DNA of 64,000 bases from Pseudomonas fluorescens. Lineage in GTDB: Bacteria > Pseudomonadota > Gammaproteobacteria > Pseudomonadales > Pseudomonadaceae. This document shows, piece by piece, positions 17,584 to 27,639 of the stretch. The stretch's first letter is position 1; every line of letters begins with the position of its first letter. Location of the stretch: contig NZ_CABVHY010000020.1 in assembly GCF_902497875.1 (NCBI RefSeq), forward strand, positions 1 through 64,000, given 5' to 3'. Position numbers and translations under genes: made by a program. The notes under the pieces were generated by a model. That model worked only from the letters and a program-made list of their open reading frames with translations, did not search any database and had not been told where the DNA came from.

Positions 17584-18369
17584 ATGAAACGTACGTGCAC
17601 CAGCCTGATGCTTGCCGGATCCTTGTTGGCGGGGGGCCAGGCCATGGCCGGCGATCTGCTGTTCTGGCAGACCAATAGCCTGACCTACCTGTATGGCCAG
17701 AACTTCGAAGTCAATCCAGAGATTCAACAGACCGTGACCTTCGAACATGCCGATGCCTGGAAATACGGCGATAACTTCATGTTCATCGACAAGATTTTCT
17801 ACAACGGCAAGAAGGACAGTTTCGCCGGCCCGAACACCTATTACGGCGAGCTGCAGCCACGCCTGTCATTCGGCAAAATCTTCGACCAGAAACTCGAGTT
17901 CGGCCCGATCAAGGACGTGCTGCTGGCCATGACTTACGAGTTCGGCGAAGGCGACACCGAGTCCTACCTGATCGGCCCGGGCTTCGACCTGGCAATCCCC
18001 GGTTTCGACTACTTCCAGTTGAACTTCTATAACCGCCACACCGAAGGTTCGCGCGCTGGCGACAACGTCTGGCAGATCACGCCGGCCTGGGCCTACACCA
18101 TCCCTGTCGGCAAATCGGACATCCTCATCGATGGTTTCATCGACTGGGTGGTCGACAACGACCAGAACGATAAAGGCACCTACCACGCCAACCTGCACAT
18201 CAACCCGCAGATCAAGTATGACCTGGGTAAAGCGTTCAACGTGGGTGAGAAGCAACTGTATGTCGGTATCGAATACGACTATTGGAAGAACAAGTACGGG
18301 ATCAAGGATAGCCAGTTCTTCGACACCGATCAGAACACCGCCAGCTTGTTGGTGAAGTTGCATTTCTGA
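17584..18369 (+). CDS. Tsx/OmpK-like nucleoside-specific outer-membrane channel, copy 2
   Basis: A 261-residue paralogue of the preceding protein with the same architecture: signal peptide ending AMA, GDLLFWQTNSLTYLYGQNFE at the mature N-terminus, the conserved IGPGFDLAIPGF segment, and a C-terminal Phe (LVKLHF). ATG 17584 follows GGGAGCAACCGA. The two copies differ mainly in putative loop segments, so they may differ in substrate preference. A terminator lies between them, so expression may be separate. Confidence 0.9.
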   Translation: MKRTCTSLMLAGSLLAGGQAMAGDLLFWQTNSLTYLYGQNFEVNPEIQQTVTFEHADAWKYGDNFMFIDKIFYNGKKDSFAGPNTYYGELQPRLSFGKIFDQKLEFGPIKDVLLAMTYEFGEGDTESYLIGPGFDLAIPGFDYFQLNFYNRHTEGSRAGDNVWQITPAWAYTIPVGKSDILIDGFIDWVVDNDQNDKGTYHANLHINPQIKYDLGKAFNVGEKQLYVGIEYDYWKNKYGIKDSQFFDTDQNTASLLVKLHF

Positions 18370-18414
18370 TCAAACTTTTGCATCGTCTGTCAGAGCCTCA
18401 TCGCGCCGCAGATC

Positions 18415-19587
18415 TCAAGACAAAGCAGTAAACACCGGCAACCCCAAAAACCGGCACAACTCTTCGCGCTTGGCCAAGGCATCGCTGCGGCCAAGCTCGA
18501 TCAGTTCACTGCAATACCCCGATTCGAACAGCAAATAACTGAGGACGCCTGCGCCGCTGGTTTTGGTTGCGCCTGGACCGCGCAGGAACAGGCGCAAGGC
18601 GGCTGGTAGTTCATGGCGATGGCGCGCGGCGATTTCGTCGATTGGCTGGCTCGGGGCAATCACCAACACCTCCACCGGCGCTACGCCGAGACTGCGGATC
18701 GGGGTACCCACCGGCAGCAGATGGCTGAACTGATTCAGACGCTGCAACAACTCGATATCACTCTCCAGGCTGTCAATGAAGGTGCTGTTGAGCATGTGTC
18801 CGCCAATCTGCGCCAACGTTGGTTGTTGCCCCGTATAAGCACGCTGCAAGGGATTCTGCGGGTCGACCCCGCGCGGGTTGCCGCTGACCCCGACCACCAG
18901 CACCCGGCTCGCCCCCAGGTGCAGCGCCGGGCTGATGGGTGCCGACTGGCGCACTGCGCCGTCACCGAAATATTCCTGACCGAGTTTGACCGGAGCGAAC
19001 AACAACGGGATGGCCGAACTGGCCAGCAAGTGTTCGACCGTCAGTTGAGTCGGCACGCCAATGCGCCGATGACGCAACCAGGCATCGATGGTGCCGCTGC
19101 TCTGATAGAAGGTCACTGCCTGGCCGGATTCATAGCCGAATGCCGTGACCGCCACCGCCTGCAATTGCTTTTGTCGGATGGCTTCTTCGATCCCGGACAA
19201 ATGCAGCTGGTTGTTCAACAAACGCCGTAACGGCGAACTGTTGATCAGCGCTACTGGCACTGCAGCACCCAGCCCCAGCAGGCTGTGCCCGACAAACCGG
19301 GTGGCCTGGCCGATCACGCCTGGCCAATCGCTGCGCATCACCTGATGGCTGCGAAAATCCTGCCAGAACGTCGTCAACCGCTCGATTGCACCGCCGAAGT
19401 CCATTGCCCCGCTAGCCAGGCTGACCGCGTTGATCGCTCCGGCGGACGTGCCGACGATCACCGGAAACGGGTTCGGTGCCCCCGTCGGCAGCAACTCGGC
19501 AATCGCCGCCAACACCCCGACCTGATACGCCGCCCGAGCCCCGCCGCCGGAAAGAATCAAGCCTGTGACCGGTTCAGCTGGGCTCAT
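18415..19587 (-). CDS. Patatin-like phospholipase family protein
   Basis: A 390-residue protein with a patatin domain: oxyanion loop SGGGARAA at 13-20, nucleophile elbow GTSAG at 46-50 (Ser48) and the catalytic Asp in DGA at 209-211. The Ser-Asp dyad is complete, so it is probably an active lipid acyl hydrolase. No signal peptide is evident, and the protein is likely cytoplasmic or membrane-associated. It converges on the Tsx-like gene and lies downstream of the LpxL-type gene on the same strand. Confidence 0.92.
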   Translation of the reverse strand: MSPAEPVTGLILSGGGARAAYQVGVLAAIAELLPTGAPNPFPVIVGTSAGAINAVSLASGAMDFGGAIERLTTFWQDFRSHQVMRSDWPGVIGQATRFVGHSLLGLGAAVPVALINSSPLRRLLNNQLHLSGIEEAIRQKQLQAVAVTAFGYESGQAVTFYQSSGTIDAWLRHRRIGVPTQLTVEHLLASSAIPLLFAPVKLGQEYFGDGAVRQSAPISPALHLGASRVLVVGVSGNPRGVDPQNPLQRAYTGQQPTLAQIGGHMLNSTFIDSLESDIELLQRLNQFSHLLPVGTPIRSLGVAPVEVLVIAPSQPIDEIAARHRHELPAALRLFLRGPGATKTSGAGVLSYLLFESGYCSELIELGRSDALAKREELCRFLGLPVFTALS

Positions 19588-19634
19588 CGCAACACTCCAT
19601 GGCGCTTGGGGGCAATCAATCTGACGCTGCAGCG

Positions 19635-20567
19635 TCAGCCACGCGTCTCATACAACTTCGGCTCACCCGGCGGCCGGGTCTTGAAACGCCGGTGGGCCCA
19701 AAGATACTGCTCCGGACATTCGCGCAGCGTCGCTTCGACCCATTGATTGATCCGCAGGCAATCGGCTTCTTCGCTTTCCCCCGGGAACTGCGTCATGGGC
19801 GGGTGGATAACCAGGCGGTAGCCGCTGCCATCGGCCAGGCGTCGCTGGGTAAAGGGCACCACCAGGGCTTTACCCAATCGCGCGAATTTGCTGGTGGCGG
19901 TGACTGTCGCCGCCGGGATGCCGAACAAAGGCACGAACAGACTCTGCTTGCGGCCGTAGTCCTGGTCCGGCGCATACCAGATCGCCCGGCCGGCACGCAG
20001 CAGCTTGAGCATGCCACGCACGTCTTCGCGCTCTATGGCCAGGGACTCGGGGTTATGTCGCTCGCGGCCACGGCGCTGGATAAAGTCAAACAGCGGGTTC
20101 TTGTGCTCGCGGTACATGCCGTCGATGGTGTGCTGCTGACCGAGCAACGCCGCGCCGATTTCCAGGGTGGTGAAATGCACGGCCATCAGGATCACGCCCT
20201 TGCCCTCGCGCTGGGCCTGGGTCAGGTGCTCCAGCCCTTCGATGTGGGCCAGACGCGCCAGACGCGCCTTGGACCACCACCAACTCATGGCCATTTCGAA
20301 AAAGGCAATCCCGGTGGAGGCGAAGTTGTCCTTGAGCAGCCGTTTGCGCTCGGCAGCGGATTTTTCCGGGAAACACAGCTCCAGGTTGCGCCTGGCGATG
20401 CGCCGTCGGTCGCCGGCCGCGCGATACATCAGGGCGCCCAGTGCGCGGCCGATTTTCAGCAGCAGCGGATACGGTAACTGAACGATCAGCCATAGCAGGC
20501 CGAGGCCAAACCACAGCGGCCAGAAACGCGGATGTAAAAATGCAGCTCTAAAACGCGGGCGATCCAT
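19635..20567 (-). CDS. lpxL: Lipid A biosynthesis lauroyl acyltransferase-type protein (LpxL/HtrB family)
   Basis: Inner-membrane acyltransferase that adds a secondary acyl chain to the lipid A precursor. The 310-residue product has a hydrophobic N-terminal anchor at about 15-42, the catalytic HX4E motif in HFTTLE (His131, Glu136), and YREHKNPLFD and YAPDQDYG typical of the family. The start at ATG 20567 gives the usual N-terminus RPRFRAAFLHPRFWPLW. It diverges from minC. Pseudomonads carry several LpxL homologues, so the exact acyl specificity is open. Confidence 0.9.
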   Translation of the reverse strand: MDRPRFRAAFLHPRFWPLWFGLGLLWLIVQLPYPLLLKIGRALGALMYRAAGDRRRIARRNLELCFPEKSAAERKRLLKDNFASTGIAFFEMAMSWWWSKARLARLAHIEGLEHLTQAQREGKGVILMAVHFTTLEIGAALLGQQHTIDGMYREHKNPLFDFIQRRGRERHNPESLAIEREDVRGMLKLLRAGRAIWYAPDQDYGRKQSLFVPLFGIPAATVTATSKFARLGKALVVPFTQRRLADGSGYRLVIHPPMTQFPGESEEADCLRINQWVEATLRECPEQYLWAHRRFKTRPPGEPKLYETRG

Positions 20568-20688
20568 TACAGATTCCGGACAGACAACAAGGCCGCGCAT
20601 TCTACATCGGTTCGACTCGGGTTGCGGCTCGCGGGCGTTCTCGTTATAAGTCTCGGCACTTTTAGTGACAAGCCGTTTAATGACGACC

Positions 20689-21423
20689 ATGAGCCGAACC
20701 GAACCGCTAGACCAAGATCCTGTGTTCCAGTTGAAGGGCAGCATGCTCGCCATTACGGTGCTGGAACTGGCTCGCAACGACCTCGAAAGTCTCGACCGCC
20801 AGCTGGCCGCCAAGGTCGCCCAGGCGCCGAACTTCTTCAGCAACGCCCCGCTGGTGCTGGCCCTGGACAAACTTCCAGCCACCGAAGGCGCCGTCGACCT
20901 GCCCGCGCTGATGCGCATCTGTCGCCAGCATGGCCTGCGCACCCTGGCCATTCGCGCCAGCCGCATCGAAGACATTGCCGCTGCCATCGCCGTCGACCTC
21001 CCTGTGTTGCCGCCCTCCGGTGCGCGGGAGCGGCCGCTCGATTACGAAGGTGTCGCTACGAAAAAACCGGAAAAACCGCCGGAACCGACTATTAAACCAA
21101 CAAAAATCATCACTTCGCCGGTGCGCGGCGGGCAACAGATCTATGCTCAGGGTGGCGATCTGGTTGTGGTGTCTTCGGTCAGCCCCGGCGCGGAACTTCT
21201 CGCCGATGGCAACATCCATGTATACGGTGCCATGCGCGGTCGTGCCCTGGCTGGCGTCAAGGGCGACATCCGGGCCAGAATTTTTTGTCAGCAGTTGAGT
21301 GCTGAACTGGTGTCGATTGCCGGCCAATACAAGGTTTCCGAAGACTTGCGCCGCGATCCACTGTGGGGATCGGGAGTTCAGGTCAGCCTGTCGGGCGATG
21401 TGTTGAACATCACTCGTCTTTAA
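20689..21423 (+). CDS. minC: Septum site-determining protein MinC
   Basis: Inhibits FtsZ ring assembly away from midcell. The 244-residue protein has an N-terminal FtsZ-inhibiting domain at about 10-110, a Lys/Pro-rich linker, and a C-terminal beta-helical MinD-binding domain with [16 protein letters not shown] and [17 protein letters not shown] 20689 was preferred to an ATG at 20680 and a GTG at 20665 from the usual [18 protein letters not shown] start. It is first of the minCDE cluster. Confidence 0.95.
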   Translation: MSRTEPLDQDPVFQLKGSMLAITVLELARNDLESLDRQLAAKVAQAPNFFSNAPLVLALDKLPATEGAVDLPALMRICRQHGLRTLAIRASRIEDIAAAIAVDLPVLPPSGARERPLDYEGVATKKPEKPPEPTIKPTKIITSPVRGGQQIYAQGGDLVVVSSVSPGAELLADGNIHVYGAMRGRALAGVKGDIRARIFCQQLSAELVSIAGQYKVSEDLRRDPLWGSGVQVSLSGDVLNITRL

Positions 21424-21623
21424 CGGATACTGCCGCATTTTCCAAGCATCTCTAAAACCTAGCGAAAATGGCTCAAACGAAGTAGGAAATCGCTGAAAAA
21501 GCAGGTTTTACCCAAGGTAAATCCGCTTCGAAGCGAATTTCAGCCAAGGCTGTTCGACCGCAGTGGTTTTCAAGAGATGTTTTTCAGGGGCTAAAAGTCC
21601 TTTTTCCTTAGGGGTGAAACACC
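21424..21623. promoter_or_regulatory. minC-minD intergenic leader with a perfect palindrome
   Basis: A 200-base gap containing CGCTTCGAAGCG (21524-21535), a perfect 12 bp palindrome, and AGGGG just before the TTG start of minD. No gene is seen. The length suggests a separate promoter or regulated leader for minDE. Confidence 0.35.
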
Positions 21624-22436
21624 TTGGCCAAGATTCTAGTGGTTACATCCGGCAAGGGTGGTGTGGGTAAGACCACCACCAGCGCCGCTATCGGTACAGG
21701 CCTCGCACTGCGCGGCCACAAAACGGTCATCGTCGACTTCGACGTCGGTTTGCGTAACCTCGACCTGATCATGGGCTGCGAACGCCGTGTGGTGTACGAC
21801 TTCGTCAACGTGGTCAACGGCGAAGCGAACCTGCAGCAAGCCCTGATCAAAGACAAGCGCCTGGAAAACCTCTATGTGCTGGCCGCCAGTCAGACCCGCG
21901 ATAAAGACGCGCTGACCCTGGAAGGCGTGGAAAAGGTGCTGATGGAGCTCAAGGATACCTTCGAATTCGTGGTCTGCGACTCCCCGGCGGGCATCGAGAA
22001 AGGCGCCCACCTGGCCATGTACTTTGCAGACGAAGCAATTATTGTGACCAACCCGGAAGTGTCCTCGGTACGTGACTCCGACCGCATGCTGGGCCTGCTG
22101 GCCAGCAAATCGCGTCGTGCTGAAAAAGGCGAAGAGCCGATCAAGGAACACTTGCTGCTCACCCGCTACAACCCGGAGCGGGTGACCAAGGGCGAAATGC
22201 TCGGCGTTGAAGACGTCAAAGATATTCTCGCGGTGGCCCTGCTGGGCGTCATCCCGGAATCCCAAGCGGTACTCAAGGCTTCGAACCAGGGCGTGCCTGT
22301 GATCCTCGACGACCAAAGCGACGCCGGCCAGGCGTACAGCGATGCTGTCGACCGTCTGTTGGGCAAAACCGTGGAGCATCGTTTCCTCGATGCACAGAAG
22401 AAAGGATTCTTCGAGCGCCTGTTTGGAGGCAAATAA
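21624..22436 (+). CDS. minD: Septum site-determining ATPase MinD
   Basis: A 270-residue ParA/MinD-type ATPase that binds the membrane through its C-terminal amphipathic helix and recruits MinC and MinE. The deviant Walker A GKGGVGKTT is at 10-18, the membrane-targeting tail is KKGFFERLFGG at 258-268, and DFDVGLRNLDL lies near 38-48. The start codon is TTG 21624 with AGGGGTG upstream. minE follows after three bases. Confidence 0.97.
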   Translation: MAKILVVTSGKGGVGKTTTSAAIGTGLALRGHKTVIVDFDVGLRNLDLIMGCERRVVYDFVNVVNGEANLQQALIKDKRLENLYVLAASQTRDKDALTLEGVEKVLMELKDTFEFVVCDSPAGIEKGAHLAMYFADEAIIVTNPEVSSVRDSDRMLGLLASKSRRAEKGEEPIKEHLLLTRYNPERVTKGEMLGVEDVKDILAVALLGVIPESQAVLKASNQGVPVILDDQSDAGQAYSDAVDRLLGKTVEHRFLDAQKKGFFERLFGGK

Positions 22437-22439
22437 ACA

Positions 22440-22694
22440 ATGAACATTTTTGACTTCTTTCGTGCCACTAAAAAGGTAAATACCGCGTCGGTCGCGAAAG
22501 AGCGTCTACAGATCATCGTGGCGCACGAACGCGGCCAACGCACCACCCCGGACTACCTGCCGGCCTTGCAAAAGGAACTGGTCGAGGTGATCCGCAAGTA
22601 CGTCAATATCGGGTCCGATGACGTACATGTCGCACTGGAAAACCAGGGCAGCTGCTCGATTCTGGAACTCAATATCACCCTGCCTGATCGCTGA
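22440..22694 (+). CDS. minE: Cell division topological specificity factor MinE
   Basis: An 84-residue protein that displaces MinC and stimulates MinD ATPase, driving the Min oscillation. The N-terminal membrane/MinD-binding segment begins [20 protein letters not shown], and the C-terminal part is the dimerising specificity domain ([17 protein letters not shown]). It is directly coupled to minD. Confidence 0.97.
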   Translation: MNIFDFFRATKKVNTASVAKERLQIIVAHERGQRTTPDYLPALQKELVEVIRKYVNIGSDDVHVALENQGSCSILELNITLPDR

Positions 22695-22736
22695 TCGATC
22701 CGGCTGGAGCCACGGCGGCTCGGGCCCTTCCGCCTC

Positions 22737-22828
22737 TGTAGGAGCTGCCGTAGGCTGCGATCTTTTGATCTTCTGCTTGAGACTCAAGTGGAATCGAGAA
22801 AAAGATCGCAGCCTGCGGCAGCTCCTAC
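22737..22828. repeat. REP doublet
   Basis: Inverted GTAGGAGCTGCCGTAGGCTG and GCAGCCTGCGGCAGCTCCTA arms with a spacer containing a TTGAGACTCAAGTGG-like stem, between minE and rluA. Confidence 0.85.
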
Positions 22829-22880
22829 GGGGAGCAGGGGTGTCCGAGCCGCCGTTGGCGTTTGTTACGAGGCTGTTTTA

Positions 22881-23516
22881 ATGCCGCTGTCGAATATCCG
22901 CATCATCCATCAGGACGCCGCCGTTCTGGTGGTGGACAAGCCGACCCTGTTGCTTTCCGTGCCCGGTCGGGCCGAAGACAACAAGGACTGCCTGATCACC
23001 CGTCTGCAAGAAAATGGCTACCCTGAGGCGCGAATCGTCCATCGCCTGGACTGGGAAACCTCCGGCATCATCCTGCTGGCCCGTGATCCCGACACTCACC
23101 GTGAACTGTCGCGGCAGTTTCACGACCGCGAGACCGAAAAGGCCTACACCGCCCTCTGCTGGGGCCAACCGGAACTGGACAGCGGCAGTATCGACTTGCC
23201 GCTGCGCTACGACCCACCGACCAAACCGCGGCATGTGGTGGACCATGAGTTCGGCAAAAACGCCCTGACCTTCTGGCGAGTGCTGGAGCGCTGTGGCGAC
23301 TGGTGCCGGGTTGAGCTGACACCGATCACCGGCCGTTCGCACCAGTTGCGCGTGCACATGCTCTCTATCGGCCACCCGCTGCTGGGTGACGGACTGTATG
23401 CCCATCCGCAGGCCCTGGCGGCCTGGCCACGGTTGTGTCTGCACGCGAGCATGCTCAGCTTCACTCACCCACAAACCGGTGAGCGCTTGCGCTTCGAGTG
23501 CCCGGCACCGTTCTAA
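22881..23516 (+). CDS. rluA: RluA-type pseudouridine synthase
   Basis: Isomerises uridine to pseudouridine in 23S rRNA and certain tRNAs, if it is a true RluA. The 211-residue protein lacks an S4 domain and contains the catalytic HRLDWETSG with Asp57, plus TGRSHQLRVHM near 150. Size and the lack of S4 point to RluA and not RluC or RluD. ATG 22881 was chosen over a longer frame because upstream sequence is REP DNA. Its position after minE matches the usual Pseudomonas order. Confidence 0.9.
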   Translation: MPLSNIRIIHQDAAVLVVDKPTLLLSVPGRAEDNKDCLITRLQENGYPEARIVHRLDWETSGIILLARDPDTHRELSRQFHDRETEKAYTALCWGQPELDSGSIDLPLRYDPPTKPRHVVDHEFGKNALTFWRVLERCGDWCRVELTPITGRSHQLRVHMLSIGHPLLGDGLYAHPQALAAWPRLCLHASMLSFTHPQTGERLRFECPAPF

Positions 23517-23535
23517 GCCAATGTCGATGTCCCCC

Positions 23536-23628
23536 TGTAGGAGCTGCCGCAGGCTGCGATCTTTTTCTCGACTTCACTTGAGTCTCAAGCAGAAGATCAA
23601 AAGATCGCAGCCTTCGGCAGCTCCTACG
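23536..23628. repeat. REP doublet
   Basis: The same inverted pair as at 22737, separated from it by one gene. The spacer contains ACTTGAGTCTCAAG. Confidence 0.85.
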
Positions 23629-23696
23629 AAGAGCCGTCCGGCACCCAACCTGCGACCAATACGGTAAACTCCCGCCATTGCTGTCTGGAGTTACTT

Positions 23697-24986
23697 ATGC
23701 GCGAAGAGTTGAACCAAGGCCTGATCGACTTCCTCAAGGCCTCCCCTACCCCGTTTCATGCCACCGCCAGTCTGGTCCAGCGTCTGGAAGCGGCGGGTTA
23801 TCAGCGCCTGGATGAGCGCGAACCCTGGTCCACCGAGGCTAACGGTCGCTACTACGTTACCCGCAACGACTCCTCCATCGTCGCCATCAAGCTCGGCCGC
23901 CACTCACCGCTGCACAGCGGTATCCGCCTGGTCGGCGCGCACACCGACAGTCCGTGCCTGCGGGTCAAGCCACAGCCCGAACTGCAACGCCAGGGTTTCT
24001 GGCAACTGGGCGTCGAAGTCTATGGCGGCGCCTTGCTTGCTCCCTGGTTTGACCGCGATCTGTCGCTGGCCGGGCGTGTGACCTTCCGCCGCGACGGCAA
24101 GGTCGAAAGCCAGTTGGTCGACTTCAAGCTGCCGATCGCGACCATTCCAAACCTGGCCATTCACCTCAATCGCGACGCGAACCTAGGCTGGCCAATCAAC
24201 GCGCAAACCGAATTGCCGCCGATCCTCGCGCAGTTTGCCGGTGATGAGCGGGTGGACTTTCGCGCCGTATTGACCGACCAGCTTACTCGGGAACATGGCC
24301 TGAATGCCGACGTGGTGCTCGATTACGAGCTGAGCTTCTACGACACCCAAAGCGCGGCGATCATTGGCCTGCATGGCGATTTCATCGCCGGCGCACGGCT
24401 GGACAATCTGCTGTCCTGCTATGCAGGGTTGCAAGCCTTGCTCAACACCGAGACCGACGAAACCTGCGTGCTGGTCTGCAACGACCACGAAGAAGTCGGT
24501 TCCAGCTCCGCCTGCGGCGCCGATGGCCCGATGCTCGAACAAACCCTGCGCCGCCTGCTGCCAGAAGGTGACGAGTTCGTTCGGACCATTCAGAAATCAC
24601 TGCTGGTCTCGGCCGACAACGCCCACGGCGTCCACCCCAATTACGCCGACAAACACGACGCCAACCACGGCCCGAAACTCAATGCCGGCCCGGTGATCAA
24701 GGTCAACAGTAACCAGCGCTACGCCACCAACAGCGAAACCGCCGGGTTCTTCCGCCATCTGTGCATGGCTGAAGAAGTGCCGGTGCAAAGCTTCGTGGTG
24801 CGCAGCGACATGGGCTGTGGTTCGACCATCGGCCCGATCACCGCCAGCCACCTCGGCGTGCGCACCGTGGACATCGGCTTGCCAACCTTCGCCATGCACT
24901 CGATCCGGGAGCTGTGCGGCAGCCATGACCTCGCGCATCTGGTGAAAGTGCTCAGCGCGTTCTACGCCAGTCGCGATTTGCCATAA
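23697..24986 (+). CDS. apeB: M18 family aminopeptidase
   Basis: A 429-residue cytoplasmic zinc aminopeptidase. Metal-site regions are visible as [11 protein letters not shown] near residue 80, [10 protein letters not shown] near 230, [10 protein letters not shown] with the catalytic Glu pair near 263, and [11 protein letters not shown] and the late His in FAMHSIRE near 400. The length matches bacterial M18 enzymes (aspartyl/leucyl specificity). It is monocistronic, with ATG 23697 after TGGAG. Confidence 0.93.
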   Translation: MREELNQGLIDFLKASPTPFHATASLVQRLEAAGYQRLDEREPWSTEANGRYYVTRNDSSIVAIKLGRHSPLHSGIRLVGAHTDSPCLRVKPQPELQRQGFWQLGVEVYGGALLAPWFDRDLSLAGRVTFRRDGKVESQLVDFKLPIATIPNLAIHLNRDANLGWPINAQTELPPILAQFAGDERVDFRAVLTDQLTREHGLNADVVLDYELSFYDTQSAAIIGLHGDFIAGARLDNLLSCYAGLQALLNTETDETCVLVCNDHEEVGSSSACGADGPMLEQTLRRLLPEGDEFVRTIQKSLLVSADNAHGVHPNYADKHDANHGPKLNAGPVIKVNSNQRYATNSETAGFFRHLCMAEEVPVQSFVVRSDMGCGSTIGPITASHLGVRTVDIGLPTFAMHSIRELCGSHDLAHLVKVLSAFYASRDLP

Positions 24987-25032
24987 CCATCAAAACCCTT
25001 CGCGGGCAACCCTCTCCCATATTGCTGTACCC

Positions 25033-25058
25033 CTGTGGGAGCGGGCTTGCCCGCGACG
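25033..25058. repeat. Single REP palindrome (TGTGGGAGCGGGCTTGCCCGC type)
   Basis: One palindromic unit after the M18 peptidase gene. Confidence 0.75.
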
Positions 25059-25162
25059 ACGGCCTGACTGGCAACGCGCTGCTTCACTTCTGATACACCT
25101 CAACCCCAATCGCGAAAAAGCAACCTAGACTCCTATCCATCTCTTTGGACAAGGTAGTCACC

Positions 25163-25339
25163 ATGATTTCGATGTCTGCGTTCAACTCCATGCTCATTCC
25201 GATCCTGGCAGGCATGATCCTGTTGGCCATCGGGTACAACTTTCGCGATAAAAACCTCGGTATCTTCAGCATGTGGATCGGCATGCTGTTGATCCTCGCC
25301 ACCGTGGTTTACAAAATCCTCGCCAAACTCGCCGAATAA
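25163..25339 (+). CDS. Small two-helix membrane protein
   Basis: A 58-residue protein with two hydrophobic segments, at about residues 8-24 and 34-53, and charged ends. AAGG eight bases before ATG 25163 sets the start. Its family is unknown to me. It stands 78 bases before the mechanosensitive channel gene on the same strand and could be cotranscribed with it. Confidence 0.65.
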   Translation: MISMSAFNSMLIPILAGMILLAIGYNFRDKNLGIFSMWIGMLLILATVVYKILAKLAE

Positions 25340-25417
25340 ATGCGTTCGCTGCGCTCGCATTGGTTTTAGCCGCCTCGTACACTCGGTCGATCCGTAAATC
25401 TTGAGGTTGACCGCCTA

Positions 25418-27574
25418 GTGTTCGCTCGTCTTATCGCCCTGCCCACATGCCTCTTGATCTGCCTGTTGATGCTGCTCCCCATGCCGGCGGCCCAGGCTGT
25501 CGGCCTGCCGGGCCTGCTCGGCGGCTCGGCGAAAACCCAACCGCAGGCCGAGGAGCCTCTGGGGCAATCGCTGGACGAAGTGATCAAGTCGCTGGAAAAC
25601 GATCAGCAGCGGGCAAAACTACTGGCCGACCTGAAAAAGCTCCGCGACGCCACCAAGAAAGCCCAGCCAACCGCCGAACAAGGCGTACTCGGCTTGATCG
25701 GCGGCACCCTGGCCAGTCTCGAGAAACGGTTCTCCGGCATCGACAGTCCTCTCACCCAATGGTCGCAAGAGTTCGATCTGGCCGGGGAAGAGCTGATGGC
25801 GCTGATGTTGCCGGCCAGCGAATGGCTGCCGATCATTTTTGCTTTCGCCCTGGTTCTGATGCTTTGGAGCCTGCTGGCCGCGGCGCTGATCTGGCTCAGC
25901 CATCGGGTACGGACGCGTTTTGGTCTCCCCGAAGAACTACCGCAGCACCCCAAGGCCTGGGACATATTGCGTTTTGCCTTGCGCAAGCTCGGCCCATGGC
26001 TGATCGCGCTGGTGATTACCGTCTACATGAGCTACTCGCTGCCCTCGTCCCTGGGTAAAGACCTGGCGATGGTCTTGGCCTACGCGCTGGTGGTCGGCAC
26101 CTGTTTCTCGGCGGTCTGTGTGGTAGCGTTTTCCGTACTCGACGGCCCGCACCGTCATCGCGCCTTGTACATCCTGCGGCATCAGGCCTTCCGCCCGCTG
26201 TGGCTGATCGGCAGCTTCGCTGCCTTCGGAGAGGCCTTGAGCGACCCGCGCCTGGTGACCAGCCTCGGTACACATCTGGCGCACACTGCCGCGACCACCG
26301 CCAATGTGCTGGCAGCGCTGTCCACCGGGATGTTCATCCTGCGCTTCCGGCGGCCGATCGCGCACCTGATCCGCAACCAGCCATTGTCACGGCGCCTGAC
26401 CCGTCGCGCCCTGAGCGACACCATCGACATTCTCGGTACCTTCTGGTATCTGCCGGCGCTGGTGTTGGTGGCGATCTCGCTGTTTGCCACGTTCGTCTCG
26501 GCCGGCGATACCAGCACCGCATTGCGCCAGGCGCTGATCTGCACCGTGTTGCTGGTGTTGTGCATGGTGATCAACGGGCTGGTGCGCCGCCACGCACTCA
26601 AACCCCAGCGCGGGCTCAAACGCCACGCCCTGTATTCGGAGCGCCTGAAAAGCTTTTTCTATACCCTCGCGCACCTGCTGGTGTGGCTGGTGTTTATTGA
26701 ACTCGGGCTGCGCGTCTGGGGCATGTCGCTGATCCGCTTTGCCGAAGGCGATGGCCACGAAATCAGCGTCAAACTGTTCAGCCTCGTCGGCACGCTGATC
26801 TTCGCCTGGCTGATCTGGATCCTCAGCGACACTGCCGTGCATCACGCCCTGACCCGCTCGCGCAAAGGCCTGGCCAATGCCCGCGCGCAAACCATGATGC
26901 CGCTGATCCGCAACGTGCTGTTCGTGGCGATTTTCATCATTGCGCTAATCGTCGCCCTGGCAAACATGGGCATGAACGTCACGCCACTGCTGGCCGGTGC
27001 CGGGGTAATCGGCCTGGCCATCGGCTTCGGTGCCCAGTCGCTGGTCGCCGACCTGATCACCGGACTGTTCATCATCATCGAAGACTCACTGGCCATCGAC
27101 GACTACGTGGACGTCGGCGGGCACCTCGGCACCGTCGAAGGCCTGACCATCCGCACCGTGCGCCTGCGGGACATCGACGGAATCGTGCACACGATTCCCT
27201 TCAGCGAAATCAAAAGCATCAAGAACTACTCGCGGGAATTCGGCTACGCGATCTTCCGGGTAGCGGTCCCGTACAACATGGAAATTGATGACGCGATCAA
27301 ACTGATTCGCGAGGTTGGGCAGAAAATGCGCACCGATCCGCTGCAGCGCCGTGATATCTGGTCGCCGCTGGAGATTCAGGGGGTGGAAAGTTTCGAGTCC
27401 GGCAGCGCGATTCTGCGTGCCAGGTTCAAGACTGCGCCGATCAAGCAATGGGAAGTTTCCCGGGCGTTCAACTTGTCGCTCAAGCGGCATCTGGATGAAG
27501 CAGGGCTGGATCTGGCGATGCCGCGGATGAGTGTGCAAGTGGTGACGGCAGGGGGTGGGACGCAGAAGGAATAG
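25418..27574 (+). CDS. Large MscS-type mechanosensitive channel (YbiO-like)
   Basis: A 718-residue protein with a signal peptide (to about AQA, residue 27), a periplasmic domain to about 135, a series of hydrophobic segments, and the MscS core. The pore helix and beta domain appear as GAGVIGLAIGFGAQSLVADL followed by VDVGGHLGTVEGLTIRTVRLR. The size and N-terminal periplasmic region resemble E. coli YbiO more than MscS. It likely protects against hypo-osmotic shock. GTG 25418 is the start. Confidence 0.88.
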   Translation: MFARLIALPTCLLICLLMLLPMPAAQAVGLPGLLGGSAKTQPQAEEPLGQSLDEVIKSLENDQQRAKLLADLKKLRDATKKAQPTAEQGVLGLIGGTLASLEKRFSGIDSPLTQWSQEFDLAGEELMALMLPASEWLPIIFAFALVLMLWSLLAAALIWLSHRVRTRFGLPEELPQHPKAWDILRFALRKLGPWLIALVITVYMSYSLPSSLGKDLAMVLAYALVVGTCFSAVCVVAFSVLDGPHRHRALYILRHQAFRPLWLIGSFAAFGEALSDPRLVTSLGTHLAHTAATTANVLAALSTGMFILRFRRPIAHLIRNQPLSRRLTRRALSDTIDILGTFWYLPALVLVAISLFATFVSAGDTSTALRQALICTVLLVLCMVINGLVRRHALKPQRGLKRHALYSERLKSFFYTLAHLLVWLVFIELGLRVWGMSLIRFAEGDGHEISVKLFSLVGTLIFAWLIWILSDTAVHHALTRSRKGLANARAQTMMPLIRNVLFVAIFIIALIVALANMGMNVTPLLAGAGVIGLAIGFGAQSLVADLITGLFIIIEDSLAIDDYVDVGGHLGTVEGLTIRTVRLRDIDGIVHTIPFSEIKSIKNYSREFGYAIFRVAVPYNMEIDDAIKLIREVGQKMRTDPLQRRDIWSPLEIQGVESFESGSAILRARFKTAPIKQWEVSRAFNLSLKRHLDEAGLDLAMPRMSVQVVTAGGGTQKE

Positions 27575-27639
27575 CACGATCGGGCGACAGCCTGGTCACA
27601 GGCACTGAAGCCTAAAAACAATAATCATGGAGAATCCCG

